Shown: in pieces, positions 56,586-64,000 of the stretch
How positions within the stretch are numbered: the stretch's first letter is position 1
Layout: each line of letters opens with the position of its first letter
NCBI GenBank assembly: GCA_024336345.1
Contig: JANFOG010000001.1
Location: 4,464,001-4,528,000 of the forward strand
Reading direction: 5' to 3'
Source: Mariannaea sp. PMI_226
Lineage: Eukaryota > Ascomycota > Sordariomycetes > Hypocreales > Nectriaceae
DNA: 64,000 bases
The notes under the pieces: generated by a model
Told to the model about the DNA's origin: nothing
Database searches by the model: none
What the model saw: the letters and a program-made list of their open reading frames with translations, nothing else
Position numbers and translations under genes: made by a program

Positions 56586-58675
56586 ACTGCTCCGTAGCAG
56601 TTTATTTCCTTTGGTTGTCATGACTCTTACGGTTCATCTCATGGTGGTCATCTCGGATCTGCAAAACAACAACCTCGACATGGGCGTATAGACAACCAAG
56701 CTTGCGAACATAATCAACAAAATCTTTGCAGATAGAAGATGGGGCACCCAGAATAGGGGCGTTTGGGGTCTCCGGATATCTTGCATGGCACATCATTCTT
56801 CTTTTGTTTTTCCGTTGCGCGCCTTGTACCAAAGAGTCGTTGTCTCGAGGCTGGAAGGAAAAAAAGCACTGCATGGGTGGAAAGCTGGAGAAAAGCCTTC
56901 ACGAGTGTCTGGTGGTCTAGAAAGACCGGCTTGGATGCGAGGACGTGGAACCGCTGGTTGAGGATCGCTTCATACCCCGGGTGCAGTGGGTAACGGAGGA
57001 TGGTCACTGTGCTTATGCGAAATTCACAATGGTTTCCACAATGCGCTTTTTCCATGACTTGATCTCTGTGTGCCTCAATGTGCCTGCTATGTGTAACAGT
57101 ATTCTTGTACTAATACAGCTTGTAATTGTGGCTGCTCTCTCTTTTGGCTCTCCCAGTCTTGCAGTAGCCATACCTGATGCTCCGGTCCAGATGCAGCCCA
57201 TGCCTGCTGTGCTGAAGGTGCCACAAAAAGACCCGCTGCCGTTATGCGTGACGACAAAATATCGGGGGCCGCTGAGTGAGTCAAAACCATGCCATGGCTG
57301 CCTTGAGGTAACTCTGGTCAATCAGTATATATTGACGAATCGAACCGAATCATCAAGGAGTCATCGTAAATGTCATGCATCAAGTAAGGCTGTTACGCTA
57401 GCGTATCCGGGGAATTGGGAAAGTCCGGGGTGGGTGATAGGCGGAAGGTCTAGTCCGGCTGACCGTTGACTGTTGCTATATAATTTTGCATCGTCTTTAC
57501 CAAATTACATGTATCTAAATTAGGTAATTTGTATTGAATCTTCATGATTCCTTTTGTTTATTTTTGAATCATCTTTCTGATCCTTCTGGTAAATATTTAA
57601 CCGAAGCGAACATTTTGCTTGCAACACCGCCTTGGTATGACACGAGAGTCAGGGTTGCCAAGAAGGAGCTGTGAGTAGAACAGGGAATTTGACACTTGCT
57701 ACCGCTAAGAGTTAAAATGAGACGAATCATTTTTTTTCAATACGTGAATTCTAAATAAATTTCCTTTCCTAGACCAACATTGGGTTTTGAAGCTTCTTGC
57801 GTGCTGCTTGCGTGCTGCTAGTCATAATCATCTACAACAGGTGAATAGACTACATCGCTGGCGACTTCAGTGATAGATTTTAGGTGACTCAGCAAAGTCC
57901 AATAGCCGAGTCTCAGCGGCGTGCGCTAAGAGTGTTGATCGGTGTGCAGCTAGGCGCTTAGTGAGTTCACCTTGGAGCCGGTCAGGTTCAGCGACCAAGG
58001 AAATTTTTTCCCAAGCAGAAACCACTTAACGCGAAAGCGGCACGAACCGGTCGCGTCAAGACACGTCTTGGTGACCCGCTTATTTTTTCTCGGGACCTAG
58101 GGGCATTGGCTGCCCAATACTGTTAAAGTTCCCTGTTTTAGGTCCTGGATTTGCTTACGGCCCTCGTTCATTGGCTGCCCCAACATTGGGCTTTGCCTCA
58201 CTTGGCACACTAAGGTAATCTGAAGGTAGTCAAGTGTGTCCCCAGGTCCCTCTATTCCCTTTCTCCCCTTCAGCCTCTGGTCCTTGCGCTCTCTCCTTCC
58301 CTTCAATCTTCTCGTTTCCACGTCAACAATCGACGAACCCCTCCTTTCGCTTCGGTTGCGGCTTAAGTGCTTGCTATCATCCCCCTCATCTGGCTGCAAA
58401 CGTCATTGCTGGCTATGCTCTGAGACACTCTCCACTCTTGTCGATTTCAATCAGTCTCTTTTACTGCGATTACTTGCTGTTTGCTTCGTGCCGGTGTTTG
58501 ATTCATCCTGATCAGCGGCCATCCGTTTGCGACGTCATCTCAGTCAGCCTCAAGAAACTTGATTTATTCAGTTGGCCACCTAATACCATCGCAATTGGCC
58601 TCTCTTCCAATTCTTCACCTTCACCCAACTTTCAGTACCTTCGCAGCAATTGCCAAAAAGCGCACCAGCGTCATC
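56586..58675. other. Intergenic, about 2.1 kb
   Basis: No gene supported. Overlapping open frames on both strands at 56945-57469 are unrecognised. A direct repeat of GCGTGCTGCTT lies at 57796-57820. ACGCGAAA (58029-58036) and a CGCGTC motif (about 58052) resemble MBF/SBF cell-cycle elements upstream of the Spd1-like gene. From 58230 the + strand is pyrimidine-rich leader. Confidence 0.5.
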
Positions 58676-59386
58676 ATGTCAACTCCTCGAACCAAGCGAC
58701 AATTCGCTGGCGCCTCTGCTGATCCCGCTCAGCGCCAGATTACTTCGTTTTTTAACAAATCTACTACCGCCGACACTCCCAATGGGACCATTTCCCGTCA
58801 GCCCGAACTCCCCGATTCCGTTCAGGCCAATCTCCTGAGCGTTGGCATGCGAGTTCGCAAGTCGGTACCTGAAGGCTACAAGACTGTTGGGCCCAGCGGC
58901 TTCAAGATTTGGACTGACAACTCCGCCGTGCCGGCCACCTCTACCACTACCTTGTCTTTCATAGCCCGGCCGCCCACCAAGGCATTGTCCAGGGAGCTTC
59001 TCCCATTCTGTGGTATCAACAAGGTCGGCGGCTTGGACACACAGCCCGAGTTTCAGCATGACAGCTTTGACGATATCCCCGAGCTGGATTCTATTCCAGA
59101 ACTCACCTCATCTCAAGAGAGCACTGACAGCATCGAGCCCTCAGCGAGCTCTCGCAAGCGCATCTTTGACGAGGACATCGGTGAAGCCGATGGGTACCCT
59201 GAGACTTTCTCGGGTTCGCTCAGCCTCGGCAACGGTAGAGCCATGGCTGTCCCACGATCACGAGGCAAACACGGTGTCCCTTTCAAGGGCATTGGGCGGG
59301 CGAACATGTCTGCCAACAACGACTTTGCCGATGCTGAGTTCCTAGTGTACGATGACGAGGGTGAGATGGATATGGCTGATGAATGA
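58676..59386 (+). CDS. Spd1/Dif1-type ribonucleotide reductase inhibitor with PIP box
   Basis: Intronless, 236 residues from the first in-frame ATG (CATCATGTC). Residues 19-26 read QRQITSFF, a perfect PIP box (Q-x-x-I-x-x-F-F) for PCNA binding, with a basic residue shortly after. Around residues 57-69, MRVRKSVPEGYKT matches the short conserved segment of the fungal Spd1/Sml1/Dif1 family. The rest is disordered and acidic at the end (YDDEGEMDMADE). Family members restrain ribonucleotide reductase. Fission yeast Spd1 is destroyed in S phase and after damage by CRL4-Cdt2 on PCNA, which needs a PIP-type degron. Upstream ACGCGN motifs would fit G1/S transcription. The annotation is good; the regulatory part is inference. 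Confidence 0.82.
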   Translation: MSTPRTKRQFAGASADPAQRQITSFFNKSTTADTPNGTISRQPELPDSVQANLLSVGMRVRKSVPEGYKTVGPSGFKIWTDNSAVPATSTTTLSFIARPPTKALSRELLPFCGINKVGGLDTQPEFQHDSFDDIPELDSIPELTSSQESTDSIEPSASSRKRIFDEDIGEADGYPETFSGSLSLGNGRAMAVPRSRGKHGVPFKGIGRANMSANNDFADAEFLVYDDEGEMDMADE

Positions 59387-59707
59387 GGCTCAAGCCAGGG
59401 CATGATGAAGAATGAAATTGGTTAGGTGTATTATCTGTTTCATTTTATTGTCTGGCTGCCACATGATAGTTTATGTTGGTTGAGCAATTGGGATTTTGGG
59501 TGTATGGCGTTCATATACATGGGAGCTTCAGAGCCGGCTTGGGATTTTGAGTACGGCCAAACGCCATCTCATGGGTTAGGATTAGTCCCTTGCATAAGGA
59601 CAAGACAGAAAAAGAAACTATTACTTTTCCAAAACGTAAAAAATGGCCCGGGTTCAGCGCATTGGATTATCCCTTAAACTCCATGCTCGTAACAGTCTAT
59701 TACATAC
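59387..59707. other. Convergent intergenic
   Basis: The 321 bp hold the 3' UTRs of the Spd1-like and Gemin2 genes. Nothing else recognised. Confidence 0.5.
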
Positions 59708-61273
59708 TTACATTCCTACAAACGGCTCTCGAAATTCGAGCAAATCCCGTTGTCCATAGAACTCACCCGCAACAGTCAAAATCATATTTAGTGTCGCTCG
59801 CAGATTCGCTCGAGATCGAGCTTTCGCGGATTCTTGCTCGTCCTCCTCGTCCTGAGACGAAGACGAAGCATTCTCCAGTTGAGCCAAGAGGCGGGATTTG
59901 GCATCCTCCAAATCTCCGTTGGGCTGATCGGCAATCTCACCGTCCTCAGCTTCGGAGTTGGAGTCGGATTCGAGATCCATAGCCACATCCTCGACTTCAT
60001 CCTCATCTACCTCACCTTCTTCCGCATCGGACTTTTCGGCAGGGTTTCCCTCGTCGACTTCGGCCGCGCTGGGCTCAGGAGGCAGCTCTGGGGCTTCCTG
60101 ATCATCATCACCGGAGCCCATTACGCTTTCGGCGTCCACTTCGTCCATGTCTGCGAGGACATCCTCGTCAGTGCTGCTTCTGTCTACAGCTTCGTGAGTA
60201 CCCAACCCCCCCTCTGCCAACTCATCCCTCAACGCCGCCATCTCTGCAAGGCTACGTCCTAAAAGGACAGCTCTACGGCCGAGATCGCGCACCCACCCGA
60301 TCTCGCTGTAGTTCAGCTCTCCCTTATCCGGGAGACGAGCCAGCAGCGCCCAGATCCAGCGACTTGTTCGCTCCGGTAGGGTGTACCCGCGGCGCAGAAA
60401 CTTGCCTCCGAGGAGGATGCGTATGATCTGCAAGACAGTGTCCTTGGACATTAAGGCGACTTGTAGAGGATGCGGGTCGGAAGTGCGGATGGCGCGAGAC
60501 CAGGTTGCTATAGCGGAGGATGCGTGGTTGGCATGGGTAGGTTGAGATCGGGAAAGGCGGGAGAGGGCATTCGAAGGCGTTTTGGAGTGAAGAATGAATC
60601 GGAGATGGAGATACTGGTCCATAACAGAGTCGAAGTAGGCTTCATGCAGGGCCTTCTCCTCGTCGTATTCTTCCTCCTCTTCATCGAATTCTTGTCCTTC
60701 TTCCCAGTCGCCTTTCTCCCCCCAAGATTCGGGTACGGCTGTATATGCACCGTCTTCATAGAACCCTCTCGTATCGCCGGTCCCATCATCGTATATGGTC
60801 CTGTCTATGGGCTCCTCGTCGTCCTCGTCAGAGTTCCTGCCATCTTCTCTCTGAAAATCAGCAGGCAACTGTGGTCCAAACCGCACTTTGGGCGCGACAA
60901 GTAAATGAGGCATTTTGCCGGCTTCTTGTCTAGAATACTCACTATATCAGTATGGGCGCTTCGCTAGAGTGTAGTGGAATCTTCAGCATGGGACGAGACG
61001 TGGTAAGGAAAGGGGAAGCGGATTGACTGGGGGATGTTACCTCACAGATTTTAGATAGGCCATGGCTTCCGCATCGTCTTCGAAATCATCTTCCTCGCCG
61101 ACTGGAATCGTAGTTGAGCGCTCTGTTGCCGAAAACACATATTTCTGGCCCCAGGTGGGATCGATCCCTGAGTTTTGATGTTGTCGCGACTTGGCATTTT
61201 GTTTCCTTGGGCGCTTTTGCTGGGGTTCAAGCATGTCGCCGTCATCGATATCGAGTTCTCGCTTTGAAGTCAT
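59708..61273 (-). CDS. Gemin2/SIP1 homologue, snRNP assembly factor
   Basis: Two exons, 61273-61041 and 60929-59708, give 484 residues. The splice joins AYLKSVRQEAGKMPHLLVAPK, matching the N-terminal Gemin2 block that usually reads YLxxVQxEAxxxP. The conserved C-terminal domain shows RTSRWIWALLARLPDKGEL, IGWVRDLGRRAVLLG and, at the very end, LNMILTVAGEFYGQRDLLEF. Several long acidic inserts (EEEEEYDEE; VDEDEVEDVAMD) make it larger than animal Gemin2 (about 280). Gemin2 holds the Sm protein pentamer during spliceosomal snRNP assembly; yeast Brr1 is the counterpart. It shares a 256-bp promoter with GatA. Confidence 0.85.
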
Positions 61274-61529
61274 TTTCGCTGGCTTTCTTACATCTGAAGA
61301 TCGAAAATAAATTTTCGTGAACTCGTCGATGTGATTGTAATAGCAGAGGAAGCCATAGCTCGCAAAAAGAGTAATGAAGCTAGAAGGATGCCTGCTGTAC
61401 GCGCCTTATCGATAAGCCGTCCCGCTTCCGAATGGAGTGGGTGACCTTCTTTTGGAGCTTCCAATTCTTCGGCGCTTCCACTTACAATCACCAAACCATT
61501 GACAACATCTACATGGTGAACTATTCACA

Positions 61530-63136
61530 ATGAGCGCCGCTTTTGTGCGCCGCTTGGCTATGAGGACTCGGTCTCGACCTCTAATCACCAAAGAGATTTG
61601 TTCAATACCATGTCGTGCGCAATTGGTGGCATCATGTCGCTCACTTAGCAGCTACAACCACTTTGTTGCTACCAGTCCGTTTTCCCGCACTTCTTCCTGG
61701 GTCTGTTCAATGGCCAACTAAATTGAATAGACAACACTACCTCCGATGCTTCGTCCTCTTCTCAACCTCTTCCTCTACGGAGTGATGCAAAGCACTTTAA
61801 GCTCGCTGTGAAAGACAATATCGCAACCGCCGACTTCCCAACGCAATGTGCATCTCACATCCTTTCCTCTCACCCCTCACCGTTTGAGGCTACCATCGTG
61901 AGGCAACTGCGCACCCGCGGAGCGACTGTTATTGGAAAAACCAACATGGATGAGTTTGGTATGGGCTCACACTCCATAAACTCGATCCACGGTGCTGTAA
62001 AGAACCCGCTGGTCCAGAGTGAGGATGTCTCAGCTGGTGGGAGCTCTGGTGGGAGCGCCGTAGCGGTCAAACTTGGAGATGCAGATATTGCACTTGGCAC
62101 AGACACTGGTGGCTCGATCCGACTGCCAGCAGCATATACGGGCACCGTTGGTTACAAGCCTAGCTATGGCATGATCTCTCGTTTCGGTGTCGTACCTTAT
62201 GCAAATTCTCTAGATACAGTTGGCTTCTTGGCAAACGAAGTCGAACATATCTACGACGTCGTCTTCAAGACTGGCCTCCATAAGGAACATGACTCTAATG
62301 ACCCGACATCACTTCCTGAAGTCTCCCGCAGACGTTGCACCAAACTATCACCTGCCACTCTACCAAACCTTTCGCAAATCAATATTGGTATTCCTCTCGA
62401 ATACAACATCTCAGAACTTGACCCGTCGATTCACGATACATGGATTGCCGCTGCTTTCAAACTCGAATCTTTAGGCGTCAACCTTGTCCCTATCTCCCTA
62501 CCCTCTACCAAGGAAGCTCTCTGCGCTTACTATGTCCTGGCTCCTGCAGAAGCATCTTCCAATCTGGCTAAATACGATGGCGTTCGTTATGGTGTTCGAG
62601 GTGAAGGAAGCGATGCGGTTGGCGAGACTTTATACTCCGAAGCTCGCGGCGTTGGATTCGGCGAGGAGGTTAAACGAAGAATTCTCTTGGGCACGTACAG
62701 TCTTAGCTCTGAAGCTATGGATAATTACTTCATCCAGGCCCAAAAAGTTCGACGAATGGTACAAAAAGACTTTGACCGTGTCTTTAAGCTCGACAACCCT
62801 CTCTATGAGCCTGAGCAATTCGATCTCAGCGACATGGCTGAAGCGACGGGCATGGAGGATAAGCGCGGTCCATTGCAGGTTGATTTCATTCTCTGCCCTA
62901 CAGCGCCGACGTTCCCGCCTAGATTGGACGAGATTCAAGGCCAGAGTAGTGTGGACGTTTATATGAATGACGTCTTCACGGTACCTGCAAGTCTTGCAGG
63001 CTTACCAGCGGTGAGCGTTCCTGCAATTGTGAAGGGAGGTCAATTCCCCGCTGGGTTGCAGGTGATAGGACAGTATTGGGATGATCAGAGAGTACTGCTT
63101 TTTGCAGAAAAGCTCCAGGAGGCCATGGTTGCCTAA
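61530..63136 (+). CDS. HER2: Glutamyl-tRNA(Gln) amidotransferase subunit A, mitochondrial
   Basis: Two exons, 61530-61674 and 61731-63136, give 516 residues. The intron uses a GTCCGT donor, a CAACTAAA branch and a TAG acceptor; phase is kept and the join precedes LAVKDNI. The amidase Ser-cisSer-Lys triad is present: Lys about 76 (KDN), Ser about 153-154 (GGSSGGS) and Ser about 177 (GTDTGGSIRLP), almost the numbering of bacterial GatA. Other family blocks are NMDEFGMGSHS, GTVGYKPSYG, DTVGF, YYVLAPAEASSNLAKYDGVRYG and SLAGLPAVSVP. The N-terminus is a basic mitochondrial presequence. GatA hydrolyses glutamine so that the GatCAB/GatFAB complex can convert Glu-tRNA(Gln) to Gln-tRNA(Gln) in mitochondria. 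Confidence 0.94.
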
Positions 63137-63629
63137 GATGTAACATTTACTAGCGATTTGTGACATATTATTGTATGATATAGCTCTTGATGATGAAAAT
63201 GAGAATTGAAATTGGCTGCACTGGCAGCTATAACTAGCACTCTCTCATATCATCTCTCTTTTCATGTCGTTAAAGCGTCCGCCACAAAGCTGGGTTAAGC
63301 ATTAGGCGCTCTTAATTCTAACCCTTCCCTTCTTGCATAGCCCTGGAATAGCATCAGGGGGGTTCCAGAATGATGCTTGGCAAATCATTGGCCAGATATT
63401 CGTCGAGTTCAGTAATCCTCCTCCATCATGTCTTGGCTCGAGCTAATCAACTGGGGGATGACAAGAGGCTAAGCTAAGAGTTTTGGAAGAGGTGAAAGGT
63501 CGTTCTAGTCAGCCACTCAAAGTGGTAAGGCTATACATAGAGCTCGAAGTTGGGCTTCAAGGATCCAAAGGGAGCCTTTACGGGTTGGACGGTTGTCTCG
63601 GTTCGATCGATTGGACATAGACCTCAAGC
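63137..63629. other. Convergent intergenic
   Basis: The 493 bp hold the 3' UTRs of GatA and the PRP38 gene. Nothing else recognised. Confidence 0.5.
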
Positions 63630-64000
63630 TCAGGGCGATCGGCTCCGACTGCGGCTTCGGCTGGGACTTCGACTGTGACTGCGACTGCGACTTCCTGGAC
63701 GTCCTTCACGGTCCACATCCATCTCATCATTATCTGACGCTTCGCCAGACTCCTCTCCGTCGCCATTTTGTTTGTCCTCCTCGTCATCCTCCTCAAGTAA
63801 ATCCTCTAGGTCTCCCAGAGCACTGACCCTCGGTTCCAAAAGTTCCAGGTCCTCCAATGTCTCTCGAGCGGGCATTTTCCATAAACTTGTGGCGCAAACT
63901 CGGTCTTTTGTGAGCAGGTCGTCCACAAACACATCAACAAAGGTCAGGCTCGTAGTTTCTCTGGTTTTACGTCGCAACTTCCGTCGGTCTTCGAGGAACG
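63630..64000 (-). CDS. PRP38: Pre-mRNA-splicing factor PRP38 (C-terminal part, 5' end outside window)
   Basis: The frame enters from the right edge and reads FLEDRRKLRRK, then TFVDVFVDDLLTKDRVCATS and LWKMPARETLEDLELLEPRVSAL. That is the conserved end of the Prp38 domain, where the usual text is a LLxxxRVC block followed by PKRxxLE and LEPRxSAL. An acidic linker (EDLLEEDDEEDKQNGDGEESGEASDND) and an Arg-Ser repeat tail to the stop at 63630 follow. Fungal and animal Prp38 proteins often carry such RS tails, while budding yeast lacks it. Prp38 is a tri-snRNP protein needed for spliceosome activation. Only the last ~123 residues are visible. Confidence 0.82.
   Translation of the reverse strand, partial: FLEDRRKLRRKTRETTSLTFVDVFVDDLLTKDRVCATSLWKMPARETLEDLELLEPRVSALGDLEDLLEEDDEEDKQNGDGEESGEASDNDEMDVDREGRPGSRSRSHSRSPSRSRSRSRSP

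Noticed and set aside
56945..57469. 174-codon plus-strand frame after eS27
   Set aside because: It starts at a GTG, overlaps similar frames on the other strand, and shows no domain; treated as chance.

Overview
The window is nuclear DNA of a filamentous ascomycete, probably Sordariomycetes and perhaps Hypocreales. The evidence is short introns (about 50-110 nt) with CTAAC/CTGAC-type branch sites, single genes facing both ways with no operons, long untranslated spacers, and protein families of that lineage (fungal Spp1, Tom5, the 20.8 kDa complex I subunit, ENA-type P-type ATPase). Exon joins were worked out by eye from splice signals and reading frame, so individual borders may be off by one splice site. 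The order placement is inference.

Left part (1-18.4 kb), gene-dense: a mitochondrial HAD phosphatase of the CECR5/YKR070W type (partial), SCO1 copper chaperone, SPP1-like PHD protein of the Set1 complex, SQT1-like WD40 chaperone, a 50-residue three-exon TOM5, NUP57/Nup54 nucleoporin, NADH dehydrogenase 20.8 kDa subunit, an HSL-type esterase, and a five-exon ENA-type sodium/potassium ATPase.

Middle (18.4-46 kb), gene-poor: two deserts of about 7.8 and 10 kb around a secreted CAP/PR-1 protein and quinolinate phosphoribosyltransferase. After them come one or two unrecognised small genes near 37.8 and 40.1 kb, an RNA 3'-phosphate cyclase-like gene, and an AT-rich, TA-rich stretch (44.3-45.7 kb) that looks like a RIP-mutated repeat.

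Right part (46-64 kb), gene-dense again: an unknown W-rich protein, an IVY1-like protein, acyl-protein thioesterase 1, a leucine-rich-repeat protein, phosducin-like protein PLP2, ribosomal protein eS27, a Spd1-type ribonucleotide reductase inhibitor with a PIP box, Gemin2/SIP1, mitochondrial GatA (HER2), and the C-terminus of splicing factor PRP38.

Most genes are housekeeping and work independently. Two themes recur: mitochondrial function (CECR5-like, SCO1, TOM5, complex I subunit, GatA) and RNA or ribosome biogenesis (SQT1, RTCA, eS27, Gemin2, PRP38). Four close head-to-head pairs share promoters: SCO1/SPP1, NUP57/NUO-20.8, PLP2/eS27 and Gemin2/GatA. I found no clear biosynthetic cluster, intact transposon, CRISPR array or canonical tRNA. 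The least explained parts are the deserts, the RIP-like relic, a short tRNA-like repeat shared by 45.1 and 51.75 kb, and several introns with non-consensus 5' splice sites.
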